Made by a program: the position numbers and the translations under genes. The notes under the pieces are model-generated. The model was not told the origin of the DNA. It saw only the letters and a program-made list of their open reading frames with translations, and searched no databases. Positions 18,784-28,896 of a DNA stretch of 64,000 nt are shown in pieces (positions within the stretch are counted from its first letter, which is position 1; every line of letters starts with the position of its first letter). This DNA is from Saccharicrinis sp050296935. GTDB taxonomy: Bacteria > Bacteroidota > Bacteroidia > Bacteroidales > Marinilabiliaceae. The stretch covers positions 1 through 64,000 of the forward strand of contig JBNKRV010000320.1 in the NCBI GenBank assembly GCA_050296935.1, read 5' to 3'.

Positions 18784-20460
18784 TCAGGAAGCAATGCTAG
18801 AAATCTTTTTCTCCCTGTATTCTTGTAAGTAACTTTCTAAGTTATCACTTACACTTAACTTCGTTCTGATTCGTTGTTTTGCCTTTCGAATAGATCCGGG
18901 CTGTACATTTTGAACTTTTGCAATAACTTCAATAGGCAGTTTTAAGCATATCATTACCGCATATCTCACTTCTGTTTTTGTTAATTGAGGGAACGAATCT
19001 GTAAATAAGTTAATGGTTTCCATATAACAACTATCAAAACTATCTCCAATATCTCCATTTTCATTTGAAAAAGAATTTTCAAGTTCTTCTTCTATTTTTC
19101 TATTCTTTTTAACTGAACGACTCAATCTATGCTCCAGCAATTGCTTTTCGCCAATACCGATTAATAAATTATGAAACTCCTTATTCAATTCTTCTATCTT
19201 AGCTTTTTTGTTTTTTTGATATAAATAAACATATACTGCCACCCCACATAAAAGAGCAATAGTAATTACCAAAACTAAATACAACATAAACTCGCTGGCT
19301 TTCTTTTTGATTTTCAATTGCTCCATCTGACTTTTCATCAATTCCACTTTGTTATTCACTTCGAGTACTTTTGCATACCTCATTTTTTCATCAGAAGTAG
19401 TTTCCTGCAGTATACTTAAATATTCTTTCAGATCTTCATAGGCCTTTAAATAATGTTCTTTGGCCACATCTATTTTATGCATATAACTATAAGTGTATAG
19501 CATCCGTTTGGTTTGATTATGACTTTTATACAAATCCAGAGACTGAATAAAATACACCTCTGCCACATTATATTGCTTTTGCTTGTAGTACAACAACCCT
19601 TTAAATTGATATAGGGCAGGTATTATTACTTTTCCAACATTCTTTTCCTCACATAAGTCAATAGCTTTATCAATATACATATGCGCAGAATCAAAATTCA
19701 ACTGCGCATGATAACTACTTGCAATCACTTTATAAACATTTACAACCCTCTCATACATATTATGCTGCAAGTATTTCTGAGCTATCTCATTCAATTTATC
19801 AGGGGCATTTTTACTATCTAAATCAAACAATTGATCCATAAACTCACCAAAGAGCCTGGCTTCAATGTGATCGGATTCAGTTAAGTATTTTACTCCCAGA
19901 TTCAATTCTTCCTTATAATTTTCCCTTAAAGCCCTCTTACATCTTGCCAAACCAACGTATGCTAACCCTAAGTCAACATTATTCTGGTTTTCACTCAACT
20001 TAATTGACTCATAATAATTGATTTTTGCCTGCTCCATAAAACCTGAAACTTCAGCAACCATCCCTAACAATAACTGACACTTAGACAGCCACTTATCATT
20101 TTCATACAATGTAAAATAGGATAATGTTTTTTCCAGATAAACCAGAGAAGAATCTAATTCAAGATTATAAAACAAGAGTTGTGCGTGAATAAAGTCAAAA
20201 TATCCACTGTTCTTATTATAGAAATCTTCAGACACACTATTTTGAATAGAATCTAATTCACTTGCTACTTGTTCCTGATGATAGGCACTATTAAATTCCA
20301 GATCAGAAAATTTCTCATCTATATCCAGCTTCCTGTTTGAGTCCTGCGAATAAACCAGAAAAAAAGTTGAGTTTGATAATAAGAAAATACCAATAAGGAT
20401 TATCCTTATACGATTTGGTAAAAGACATATCATAATCACGAATTTTTTATATACAGACAA
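18784..20460 (-). CDS. TPR-containing membrane regulator with C-terminal LuxR-like HTH
   Basis: Protein of 558 residues. A signal or anchor segment lies near residues 18-38, followed by about 300 residues of tetratricopeptide-like helices outside the membrane (ALYQFKGLLYYKQKQYNVAE), a membrane helix near 392-413 (LVLVITIALLCGVAVYVYLY), a coiled coil, and a C-terminal helix-turn-helix (TKTEVRYAVMICLKLPIEVI ... VQPGSIRKAKQRIRTKL). This architecture is common in Bacteroidota one-component regulators that sense a periplasmic signal. The nearest gene is the small secreted peptide downstream. Confidence 0.8.
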   Translation of the reverse strand: MSVYKKFVIMICLLPNRIRIILIGIFLLSNSTFFLVYSQDSNRKLDIDEKFSDLEFNSAYHQEQVASELDSIQNSVSEDFYNKNSGYFDFIHAQLLFYNLELDSSLVYLEKTLSYFTLYENDKWLSKCQLLLGMVAEVSGFMEQAKINYYESIKLSENQNNVDLGLAYVGLARCKRALRENYKEELNLGVKYLTESDHIEARLFGEFMDQLFDLDSKNAPDKLNEIAQKYLQHNMYERVVNVYKVIASSYHAQLNFDSAHMYIDKAIDLCEEKNVGKVIIPALYQFKGLLYYKQKQYNVAEVYFIQSLDLYKSHNQTKRMLYTYSYMHKIDVAKEHYLKAYEDLKEYLSILQETTSDEKMRYAKVLEVNNKVELMKSQMEQLKIKKKASEFMLYLVLVITIALLCGVAVYVYLYQKNKKAKIEELNKEFHNLLIGIGEKQLLEHRLSRSVKKNRKIEEELENSFSNENGDIGDSFDSCYMETINLFTDSFPQLTKTEVRYAVMICLKLPIEVIAKVQNVQPGSIRKAKQRIRTKLSVSDNLESYLQEYREKKISSIAS

Positions 20461-20559
20461 GACTACCTTTTAAGGTACACTATTTTTACCTGGCAAATTA
20501 GTGCTATTTACAATTTATTACTAAAATTGTATTCAAACAAATAATAAACAATGGATTTT

Positions 20560-22296
20560 TCATTCATTATCTGAATTACGAGGAGTAAAAACAGGTAGTC
20601 GCTCTCCGGGGAATCGTTTTTGATATTCCTTCCAGAACCCTTTTACTTCACCTTTCATTTCCCGATGAAGTATTGCAATCCCGATCAGGTTTGGAATTGT
20701 CATAAAGGCAATAGTTATACCAGAGAAAGTCCACACAATAGTAGTATCAGTAAATGAAGCAACAAAGAATCCAATAACATACAGAATCCTGTAATACTTT
20801 ACGCCTTTGATTCCAACAAGAAAGATAACTGCTCTACTACCGTAGTAGGACCAGGAAATAGCTGTAGAAAACGCAAACAAAAGCAATCCAACAGTTACAA
20901 TATATTTTCCAAAATCACCAAACCAACTTTTAGTAAAGGCCAATGTAGTTAAAGGGGCGCTATGAATTAAAGACTTCCCTTCTATCTCGATATCCGAAGG
21001 TTGATCAACAACACCCTCATTTACAGACATCTTACCTGTATATAAACTATTATCCTTATAAACTTTTACACTTTCAGCCAAGGATCGAGAATGAATTAAA
21101 GATACCGCATTCACAATCTTACCATCAACAACCTCTAAATCTCCCGAAAACAAAGGCAAACTTTCCTTTTTATTAACGTGTTTACTAAGTTTATCTCTAC
21201 CAACATCTTCTTTATCTGAAAATCTTCCATCAATAATCTCCAAATCAGAAAACTGAAATTTATTCATATGTTTTTCCGTCCAAACACCACTGGAAAGTAA
21301 TGTTAAACCCGTAAGCGAGCATATAATAATGGTATCAATAAATGGTTCAAGCAATGCAACCAATCCTTCTGACACGGGTTCGTGAGCACGTGCAGCTGAG
21401 TGAGCAATAGGTGCTGATCCCTGCCCTGCTTCATTGGAAAATAATCCCCGGTTCACGCCTCTATTAAAGGCAAATGCAATGGATGCTCCAAGAAAACCAC
21501 CTGTTGCTGCTGATCCGGTAAAAACATGACTGAAAATGGCTGCTAATGAAGGAATGATATTATCGTAATTATAAAGAATTACAGCTATTGCACCAATAAA
21601 ATATATAATAGCCATTGTTGGCACTAATCTGGAAGTAACTTTTGCAATCCTTTTAATTCCACCGATAATTACAACTCCTAATAATACGGAAAGAATTAAT
21701 CCTGTAATCCAATGAGAAACCCCGAATGTTGCATAAACGGAATTAGATATACTATTAATCTGAGGTAAATTTCCGGTACCAAAGGAAGAAACTACTGTAG
21801 CAACTGCAAATATGATAGCAAGAAACTTACCTGTTTTTACAACTTTCCCTGACCCAAGCTTAATATCAAGCCTTTTCTTCATAAAATACATTGGACCACC
21901 AGATATGGATCCATCCTCTGCTTTTTCACGATACTTATGCGATAGGGTAACCTCCACAAATTTTGTTGTCATGCCAATTAAAGCAGTAACCAACATCCAG
22001 AAAAGAGCAGCTGGTCCTCCAAGAAAAACGGCATATGCCACACCAGCAATATTGCCAGTTCCTACGGTACCTGAAAGTGCAGTAGCCAAAGCCTGAAAAT
22101 GTGATGTATCTCCTTCATCTCCTTCACTATCAAACTTTCCTTTTACAATCTTAATGGCATATCGAAAATATCGTAATTGAGGAAAACCCAGGTATAATGT
22201 AAAAAGAAATCCAACTCCCAACAAAAAATAAACAAACCAATCACTACTACCTATATAAGAATCAATAAGAGTTAAAATATCGTTTATTTTTTGCAT
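20560..22296 (-). CDS. alanine/glycine:cation symporter (AGCS) with a large insert
   Basis: Na+-coupled amino-acid importer, 578 residues. Family signatures include GTVGTGNIAGVA, GGPAALFWM and FNRGVNRGLFSNEAGQGSAPIAHSA-type sequence near residues 278-300. Typical members have about 450 residues; the extra length is a hydrophilic insert at roughly 342-447, between two membrane segments near the C-terminus. The insert contains three related segments: FSDLEIIDGRF, FSGDLEVVDGKI and YTGKMSVNEGVV. A plausible promoter lies just upstream at 22332-22360. Confidence 0.87.
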   Translation of the reverse strand: MQKINDILTLIDSYIGSSDWFVYFLLGVGFLFTLYLGFPQLRYFRYAIKIVKGKFDSEGDEGDTSHFQALATALSGTVGTGNIAGVAYAVFLGGPAALFWMLVTALIGMTTKFVEVTLSHKYREKAEDGSISGGPMYFMKKRLDIKLGSGKVVKTGKFLAIIFAVATVVSSFGTGNLPQINSISNSVYATFGVSHWITGLILSVLLGVVIIGGIKRIAKVTSRLVPTMAIIYFIGAIAVILYNYDNIIPSLAAIFSHVFTGSAATGGFLGASIAFAFNRGVNRGLFSNEAGQGSAPIAHSAARAHEPVSEGLVALLEPFIDTIIICSLTGLTLLSSGVWTEKHMNKFQFSDLEIIDGRFSDKEDVGRDKLSKHVNKKESLPLFSGDLEVVDGKIVNAVSLIHSRSLAESVKVYKDNSLYTGKMSVNEGVVDQPSDIEIEGKSLIHSAPLTTLAFTKSWFGDFGKYIVTVGLLLFAFSTAISWSYYGSRAVIFLVGIKGVKYYRILYVIGFFVASFTDTTIVWTFSGITIAFMTIPNLIGIAILHREMKGEVKGFWKEYQKRFPGERLPVFTPRNSDNE

Positions 22297-22331
22297 AAGC
22301 CCTTTATTTTCTATGTTTTTTACGAATAAAA

Positions 22332-22360
22332 CAAAGATAAATAAATATTTCAGCTATCAA
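22332..22360 (-). promoter_or_regulatory. putative promoter of the AGCS symporter
   Basis: On the minus strand TATCTTTG (22339 to 22332) matches the Bacteroidota -7 consensus TAnnTTTG, with a TTG at 22360-22358 about 18 nt upstream as a -33 candidate. The -7 box lies 36 nt before the start codon. Confidence 0.45.
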
Positions 22361-22376
22361 GTTTTCGAAAATGATT

Positions 22377-24506
22377 TTACTCCACCTCCTTCATGGAAAG
22401 TTGAATTCTCTTACGCATTTTATCCACTTCCATTACTTTTACTTTTACATGCTGATGCAAGGAAACTACCTGGTTAGGATCGCTGATAAACTGATTAGCT
22501 AATTGAGAGATATGCACTAATCCATCCTGCTTAATTCCAACATCTACAAAGGCACCAAAATTGGTAATATTTGTTACGATACCCGGTAATACCATACCTT
22601 CTCTCAAATCATCAATCGAATAAATATTTTTATCGAATTCAAAAACCTTAATAATCTGACGAGGATCTCTTCCTGGTTTTTCCAATTCATTAATAATATC
22701 TTTTAATGTTGGTAATCCTACTTCTTGAGTGATATAATCGTTTAGCTTAATGCCTTTTCTTAATTCTTCATTTATTATTAAATCCTTCAGATTACATCCT
22801 TTATCCTTAGCCATTTTTTCAACAATAGAATAGGATTCCGGATGAACTGCTGAATTATCAAGTGGATTTTTTGCATCCGTAATCCTGAGAAATCCGGCAG
22901 CCTGCTCATAGGCTTTAGCTCCCAATCGAGGCACTTTTTTCAACTGATTCCGTGTTGTAAAAGCACCATTTTCTTTTCGGTACTCCACAATATTTTTAGC
23001 AAGCTGCGGACCCAAACCAGAAACGTATGTTAATAAATGCATACTTGCTGTGTTCAGATCTACACCCACCTTATTCACGCATGATTCAACCACATGATCT
23101 AATGACGATTTCAAGCTACTCTGATCCACATCATGCTGATATTGTCCGACACCAATGGATTTAGGATCGATTTTAACTAACTCCGCCAAAGGATCAATTA
23201 ACCTTCGTCCTATTGAAACTGCTCCACGAACTGTAACATCATATTCCGGAAACTCATCACGAGCCACCTTACTTGCGGAGTATACCGATGCGCCATCTTC
23301 ACTGACCACAAACACCTGAACATCTCGATTGTATTTTATATTACGAATAAAAGATTCAGTTTCTCTGGAAGCTGTACCGTTACCTATAGCTATAGCTTCA
23401 ATTCGATAAGCATCAACCATTGAGGCAATTTTCCGTGCCGCTTGCTTCGTCTCTTTTTGAGGTGCATGTGGATAGATATTTTCATTATGCAATAAATTAC
23501 CTTGCGCATCCAGACATACAACTTTACAACCGGTACGAAAGCCAGGATCAATAGCTAAAACTCTTTTTTGCCCTAAAGGTGATGACAATAGTAATTGGCG
23601 AAGGTTATTGGCAAATACATTAATAGCATCTGCATCAGCTTTCTCCTTAGATAAATTAGCAAATTCCGTTTCTATTGAAGGCTTTAACAATCGTTTCACA
23701 GCATCACTCATCGCCAATTCAACTTGATCCGAAGCTTGTGTATTACCTTTGATAAAATATCTGCCCAAACGATGTATTATCTCCTCATCTTCAGGTGAAA
23801 TATTTACTTTTAACAAACCTTCTTTTTCTCCTCTCCGGATGGCTAATAGTCTATGGCTGGGACATTTTTTTAACGGTTCACTAAAGTCAAAATAATCTTT
23901 ATACTTTATAGCCTCTTCTTCTTTACCTTTAATCAATTTTGAAGAAACAACAGCTCCACGTTCAAATACCGACCGAACAATATCCCTAGCCACTGAATTT
24001 TCATTTATCCATTCCGCAATAATATCTCTGGCTCCCTGAAGAGCCTCATCAACATCTGTTACATCTTCATTAATAAACTGTACTGCTTTCCCTTCAACAT
24101 CACGCTCATATTGCTTCATAAGGATTTTTGCCAAAGGCTCAAGTCCTTTTTCCTTTGCTTTTACAGCACGTGTTTTCCTTTTAGGTTTATATGGAAGATA
24201 AATATCTTCTAACTCTGTAGCATTATATGAATCCTCAATTTTCTTTTTTAATTCAACAGTCAGAACGCCCTGTTCCTCCATTGATTTGATAATCGTCTCT
24301 TTTCTTTTCTCTATTTCAAGAAGTTTTTCATAGCGCTCCTTTACAGCAGCAACATTTACTTCATCCATTGTTCCGGTTCGTTCTTTCCGGTATCTACTAA
24401 TAAAAGGAACCGTAGCTCCTTCTTTTAATAATTCAACAGTGTTGTTAACATGCGATAGTTGCAATTGCAACTCATTTGCGATTATCTGACAAATTGAAAC
24501 TGACAT
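22377..24506 (-). CDS. tex: RNA-binding transcriptional accessory protein Tex
   Basis: Cytoplasmic nucleic-acid binding protein, 709 residues. Order of domains: N-terminal helical Tex domain with PFISRYRKERTGTMDE near residue 33, a YqgF/RNase H-like domain (VLAIDPGFRTGCKV), helix-hairpin-helix repeats (LTYVSGLGPQLAKNIVEYR) and a C-terminal S1 domain (VTNITNFGAFVDVGIKQDGLVH). Stand-alone gene; length is slightly below the usual 720-780. Confidence 0.95.
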   Translation of the reverse strand: MSVSICQIIANELQLQLSHVNNTVELLKEGATVPFISRYRKERTGTMDEVNVAAVKERYEKLLEIEKRKETIIKSMEEQGVLTVELKKKIEDSYNATELEDIYLPYKPKRKTRAVKAKEKGLEPLAKILMKQYERDVEGKAVQFINEDVTDVDEALQGARDIIAEWINENSVARDIVRSVFERGAVVSSKLIKGKEEEAIKYKDYFDFSEPLKKCPSHRLLAIRRGEKEGLLKVNISPEDEEIIHRLGRYFIKGNTQASDQVELAMSDAVKRLLKPSIETEFANLSKEKADADAINVFANNLRQLLLSSPLGQKRVLAIDPGFRTGCKVVCLDAQGNLLHNENIYPHAPQKETKQAARKIASMVDAYRIEAIAIGNGTASRETESFIRNIKYNRDVQVFVVSEDGASVYSASKVARDEFPEYDVTVRGAVSIGRRLIDPLAELVKIDPKSIGVGQYQHDVDQSSLKSSLDHVVESCVNKVGVDLNTASMHLLTYVSGLGPQLAKNIVEYRKENGAFTTRNQLKKVPRLGAKAYEQAAGFLRITDAKNPLDNSAVHPESYSIVEKMAKDKGCNLKDLIINEELRKGIKLNDYITQEVGLPTLKDIINELEKPGRDPRQIIKVFEFDKNIYSIDDLREGMVLPGIVTNITNFGAFVDVGIKQDGLVHISQLANQFISDPNQVVSLHQHVKVKVMEVDKMRKRIQLSMKEVE

Positions 24507-24664
24507 AGGGTAATTCTATTAGATTAACTTTAAGTTGATAAAGTTATTACTTATATCAATGAACATTAAACTGACATAAAATGAACTTAATATAGATCAT
24601 AAAGAGCATGACCATTATTTATATCCTGTTAATAAAAAACCTGAAATACATAACGTAATCAAGA

Positions 24665-25912
24665 CTAGCCCTTTTTATTTTTGGGTGAATATTTTTTATT
24701 CCGATTCTTATTTCCTCCGCCTTTTTTTCCTCCTTTGAATTTACCTTTTTTCATTCTGGATTCAGGATTATATTCAGGAGCTTCATCAAAATCCGGAGGT
24801 AAAGGGATTTTATAAACGACAGTATCTATCAGTTTTTCTATATTATAAAAATCAACCTGATCGTCTTCATTTATCAATGTAATACCAACTCCTTGCGTTT
24901 GAGCTCTGGCTGTCCGACCAATTCGATGTACATAATCTTCTGCATCATTTGGCACATCAAAATTAATTACCAAATCAATTTTCTCAATATCAATCCCTCT
25001 GGCCACAATATCTGTAGCCACTAAAATTTGTACATTTCTATTCTTAAATTCTCTTAAAACTTCAATCCGCTCATTCTGATCGAGGTCTGAATGAATGGCA
25101 CGAGCATTAAAATCATTCTTCTTCAATGCTCTTACAATATCATTCACTTTGGATTTTCTGGACACAAAAATGATGATACTCGGAAGATCTTTATCCTTCA
25201 GTAAATCAACGATTAAATCTACTTTTTGATAATCATGAACGACATAAGCAGCTTGTAAAATTCCTTCTGCCGGTTTTGATATGGCAATATTAATTTCCTG
25301 AGGATTATTCAAAAGCTTTTTTGCCAGTTCCCTGATTTTCGGAGGCATTGTTGCGGAGAATAATAAGCTTTGACGATTTTCTTTAGGTAAGAAACTCTCG
25401 ATTTGCATAATATCCTCATTAAAGCCCATATCTAACATACGGTCAGCCTCATCTAAAATAAAATGCCTAACTGATTTAAAATCAACATAGCCCATTGTCA
25501 AATGCTGAATCATTCTGCCCGGAGTAGCCACAATGATATCAGCTCCTTGCGTTAGAGCTTTTTTCTGTTGATCCCACAAATCCTTATCGTTACCACCATA
25601 AACGGCCAAAGATGTAACAGATAAAAAGTAACTAAATCCCTCTATCTGCTGATCTATTTGTAATGCAAGTTCTCTTGTTGGAACTAATATTACTGTTGTT
25701 GTTCCCTTCTGATGATTTTTTACAAGACGATCTAAAACCGGTAGAAGATAAGCCGCTGTTTTTCCTGTACCAGTTTGAGCACAAGCAATTAAATCTGCCC
25801 CTTCACGAATAACCGGGATGGTTTGAACCTGTACCGGAGTTGCATCAACGAATCGCATGGCATCTAAGCCATCCATTACTTCCGGTGTAAAATCAAAATC
25901 TGTAAACTTCAT
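24665..25912 (-). CDS. DEAD-box RNA helicase (RhlE-like)
   Basis: ATP-dependent RNA helicase of 415 residues. Motifs in order: Q motif FVDATPVQVQ, Walker A AQTGTGKT, PTRELALQ, TPGRM, DEAD (in LDEADRMLDMGF), SAT, and HRIGRTARA. The C-terminal ~40 residues are a Lys/Gly/Asn-rich basic tail (KKGKFKGGKKGGGNKNRNKK) that would bind RNA non-specifically, as in RhlE and CsdA-type enzymes. Confidence 0.93.
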   Translation of the reverse strand: MKFTDFDFTPEVMDGLDAMRFVDATPVQVQTIPVIREGADLIACAQTGTGKTAAYLLPVLDRLVKNHQKGTTTVILVPTRELALQIDQQIEGFSYFLSVTSLAVYGGNDKDLWDQQKKALTQGADIIVATPGRMIQHLTMGYVDFKSVRHFILDEADRMLDMGFNEDIMQIESFLPKENRQSLLFSATMPPKIRELAKKLLNNPQEINIAISKPAEGILQAAYVVHDYQKVDLIVDLLKDKDLPSIIIFVSRKSKVNDIVRALKKNDFNARAIHSDLDQNERIEVLREFKNRNVQILVATDIVARGIDIEKIDLVINFDVPNDAEDYVHRIGRTARAQTQGVGITLINEDDQVDFYNIEKLIDTVVYKIPLPPDFDEAPEYNPESRMKKGKFKGGKKGGGNKNRNKKYSPKNKKG

Positions 25913-26040
25913 AAATTGTTATTTAGATAAGAGACTATCAGACAAGAGATCAGCCGTTTAATTCTCACTTGTTTATCATTCCTATTTTCTCTAATCGGCT
26001 AATGTCTAAAATCCCGGGATTTATTGGTTAAACCACTGAG

Positions 26041-27225
26041 TTAATCCACATACAATACTAAACCTTTTAAATATTCACCTTCTGGATGGTATATATTTAC
26101 GGGATGGTCTGCAGGCTGCGTCAATTGATTTAAGATTCTTACGTTTCTTCCTGATTTTGCAGCCGCAGAAAAGATTGTTTTACGAAAAGCATCTTTACTT
26201 ACTACCTGAGAACACGAAAACGTAAATATAATACCTCCGGGCTTTATTTGTTCAAATGCACGCACATTTAATCTTTTATATCCCTGAAGTGCATTATTTA
26301 AAACATTGTTATGCTTGGCAAAAGCCGGTGGATCAAGTATTATTAAATCATACTTATCTTTAATATCATCCAGATATTTAAAAGCATCTACGGCAAAGGC
26401 ATCATGACGATCATCTCCAGGGAAATTGATTTCCACATTTTCTTTCGTCAGATCAATAGCTCTTTCTGAACTATCAACTGAATGGACCAGTTTTGCACCT
26501 CCACGCATAGCATAAAAGGAAAATCCGCCAGTATAACAAAACATATTTAACACAGATTTTCCTTTACTGTATTGTTCAAGCAAGGCTCTGTTATTACGTT
26601 GATCAACAAAAAAACCTGTTTTTTGTCCCTTTTCCCAATCCACCTTAAACTTTAAGCCGTTTTCCAGTGCAACACGGGTCTCTGACTTACCAAAAGTATA
26701 TCCATTTTCGGGTGTAACTTTTGCTTTATAAGGAATGGTACCTTCTGATTTATTATATATGGCTTTTAACTTCTCTCCAAAAATGTTTTTCAGAATCTGG
26801 TCGATAGTATCCTTTATCAGAAACATACCTACAGAATGCATTTGAACCACTGCTGTATCATCATACATATCAATGATTAAACCCGGCATACTATCACCTT
26901 CCGCATGAACCAATCTATAGGCATTGGTATTTTCATCATCTATTATTCCCTGATCAACACGTAGTTGATAAGCCTTTGTGATTTTATCTTCCCAAAACCG
27001 GTCGTTAATCTCAACCTCAGTAAATGAAACGATACGAATAGCGATGGAACCAATTTGATAATGCCCCAAGCCAAGGAATTCATCCTTATTATCATAAACA
27101 GAAACGATATCTCCCTCAGCAGGTTCTCCATAGATTTTTTTAATTGCACCACTGAATACCCAAGGGTGAAATCTGCGCATAGATTGATCTTTGCCAGATT
27201 TAAGGACAACTTTTATATATGACAT
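26041..27225 (-). CDS. class I SAM-dependent rRNA methyltransferase (RlmI-like)
   Basis: RNA cytosine-5 methyltransferase of 394 residues. An N-terminal PUA domain (HPWVFSGAIKKIYG) leads to an EEHEE-like linker and a Rossmann methyltransferase with KTGFFVDQRNNR, VLNMFCYTGGFSFYA and the catalytic-type motif LDPPAFAK. RlmI methylates C1962 of 23S rRNA in E. coli; the exact target here is inferred from the family. It is followed upstream by the exonuclease gene with a 33-nt gap. Confidence 0.9.
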   Translation of the reverse strand: MSYIKVVLKSGKDQSMRRFHPWVFSGAIKKIYGEPAEGDIVSVYDNKDEFLGLGHYQIGSIAIRIVSFTEVEINDRFWEDKITKAYQLRVDQGIIDDENTNAYRLVHAEGDSMPGLIIDMYDDTAVVQMHSVGMFLIKDTIDQILKNIFGEKLKAIYNKSEGTIPYKAKVTPENGYTFGKSETRVALENGLKFKVDWEKGQKTGFFVDQRNNRALLEQYSKGKSVLNMFCYTGGFSFYAMRGGAKLVHSVDSSERAIDLTKENVEINFPGDDRHDAFAVDAFKYLDDIKDKYDLIILDPPAFAKHNNVLNNALQGYKRLNVRAFEQIKPGGIIFTFSCSQVVSKDAFRKTIFSAAAKSGRNVRILNQLTQPADHPVNIYHPEGEYLKGLVLYVD

Positions 27226-27258
27226 GAATTTATATTTGAATAATATTTTACTTGAACA

Positions 27259-27903
27259 CTAATTCTTCAACTCCTCTGTTTCTACATCGATTACTTTACT
27301 GGAATCGAGAGTTGATAGTTTTTTAAATATTTCTAAAGCAACCCAGGAGTCTGTTGCTGCATATACCATTTGTGCTTGAGATAAGGTATCTGCTTCCCAA
27401 TTAGAAAGACGCTGACGCTTTGACACCCTGAATTTAAGCAATATTCCAGCTAATTTCTTCAGCGAAAAATCTTTTAATCCTTTATCTGTGGCCATGGTTT
27501 GAAGTTCTAAAAATCCATCAGGTTCAAAGTCTACTAATTTCTGCAACCCTCTGATATCATCTCTGATTCCAACCCCGACTTTTAATACAGATTTATCGGC
27601 CAACAGCTTGGTTAAATTACTATTTACACCTGTTTTATTCAAACGAATCAGGTATGTACTTTTTTCGGTAGTAAGCTGTATTAACGAAATTGTATTTGTA
27701 ACTCCTTTTTTAAATGAGGGACGCGTTTCTGTATCAAAACCAAGTACTGTTTCTCCCTTGATTTCATTTATAGCTTTCAATAATCCACTTTCATCCTCTA
27801 CTAGTACAATTTCGCCCTTATAATATTCTAAAGGTAAATCGTTTAATTTTTCTTTACTTATTGAATTTTTAATCAAAACTTTTCTTTTTTCATTTTTCGT
27901 CAT
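27259..27903 (-). CDS. 3'-5' exonuclease (RNase D-like DnaQ superfamily)
   Basis: Single-domain exonuclease, about 214 residues from the ATG at 27903 (another ATG directly before it at 27906 is equally possible; longer starts run deep into the upstream gene). Metal-binding motifs are FDTETRPSF (Exo I), the central Asp in VGVGIRDDIRGL (Exo II) and AATDSWVALEIF (Exo III with Asp). The HRDC domain of RNase D is absent, as in Bacteroidota homologues. Its start overlaps the DUF5063 gene by 14 nt. Confidence 0.85.
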   Translation of the reverse strand: MTKNEKRKVLIKNSISKEKLNDLPLEYYKGEIVLVEDESGLLKAINEIKGETVLGFDTETRPSFKKGVTNTISLIQLTTEKSTYLIRLNKTGVNSNLTKLLADKSVLKVGVGIRDDIRGLQKLVDFEPDGFLELQTMATDKGLKDFSLKKLAGILLKFRVSKRQRLSNWEADTLSQAQMVYAATDSWVALEIFKKLSTLDSSKVIDVETEELKN

Positions 27904-28552
27904 CATCGCTCCACTGACTCTGGAAGCGGTTAAACCAATCATTGTCTTTCAAAGGTTCCTCTTCTTCAGTGTTACTAATGATATCCTCATCTAAATCTTT
28001 TTCGTTATATAAAACATGGTGACAAGCTCTAAGCACATTCACTAATTTTTGTCCCCAATATAATTCAAAAGCATTAACCAACTCTATCAGAGCATCATTC
28101 ATTATTTCTGTAACACCAATTCTATAGGCAAATAAGAAATCTTTGACATCCTGATAGATATCTGTTAAGTTTTCAGAAATACTACTAGCTACTTCTCTTT
28201 GATCTGTTTCATTGTCCGGCACAAATACTTCCAAAAAATCATCAAACCGACCGAACTTATTTAATAAAGCATGTTGAATTCTAATATAATCTTCCTCATG
28301 TACTGTCTTCTCAATGTTTTCATCCAGCATATAATCCGGCTTGGGCAATACCAAAGCTTTAATATACAACAAAGGGAGAATCCGCACTACTATGGTCAAC
28401 ATTTCTTTAGCTGACAGGTTGTACTCATTTTCTAACTGATTACAATACTCGTTACCCACAGTAACGAACTCAAGTACATTTTTCGAAAATACAATGTGAT
28501 CTAATTCTTCTTCCATCTGAAGGTGGCTCTCTTTATGAAATTCAATTGGCAA
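27890..28552 (-). CDS. DUF5063 domain-containing protein
   Basis: Acidic, mainly helical cytoplasmic protein of 220 residues with no signal peptide. It matches my memory of the DUF5063 family of Bacteroidota, which regularly precedes the RNase D-like exonuclease gene; function unknown. The C-terminus is very acidic (WSDDDEK). The 14-nt overlap with the exonuclease indicates translational coupling, so the pair may act together. Confidence 0.7.
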   Translation of the reverse strand: MPIEFHKESHLQMEEELDHIVFSKNVLEFVTVGNEYCNQLENEYNLSAKEMLTIVVRILPLLYIKALVLPKPDYMLDENIEKTVHEEDYIRIQHALLNKFGRFDDFLEVFVPDNETDQREVASSISENLTDIYQDVKDFLFAYRIGVTEIMNDALIELVNAFELYWGQKLVNVLRACHHVLYNEKDLDEDIISNTEEEEPLKDNDWFNRFQSQWSDDDEK

Positions 28553-28896
28553 AAGTACTAAATTATTCCGGAAATTTCATGAGATTAATTTTGTTTATTG
28601 ATGTGGCAATGAACATGTAAAGAATATCCTTCTTCATTTGCTAATGCTAAGAATCACCCATAAGTAAAGGAATAATCATTTACCATAATTCCATCCTTAA
28701 TTATCGATATACAATTGAAGTGGCTTTATCACCTAATACCTGGTATAAAAACCTGGTGATTTACTCTATTGTACTTGAGGTATATTAACACGATTAAGCA
28801 TTTGTAAGTCTAATACTCTTCTTTTTTTCATCCAAAGCATGGCATAAAGCCTTGTAATCCTTAAGCAAAAAATTCACTACTTCATAAATTAAAAAT
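28553..28896. other. intergenic region with no recognisable feature
   Basis: AT-rich spacer upstream of the DUF5063 gene and of the decayed lipoprotein gene. I see no reading frame, strong hairpin or promoter box that I would defend. Confidence 0.5.
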
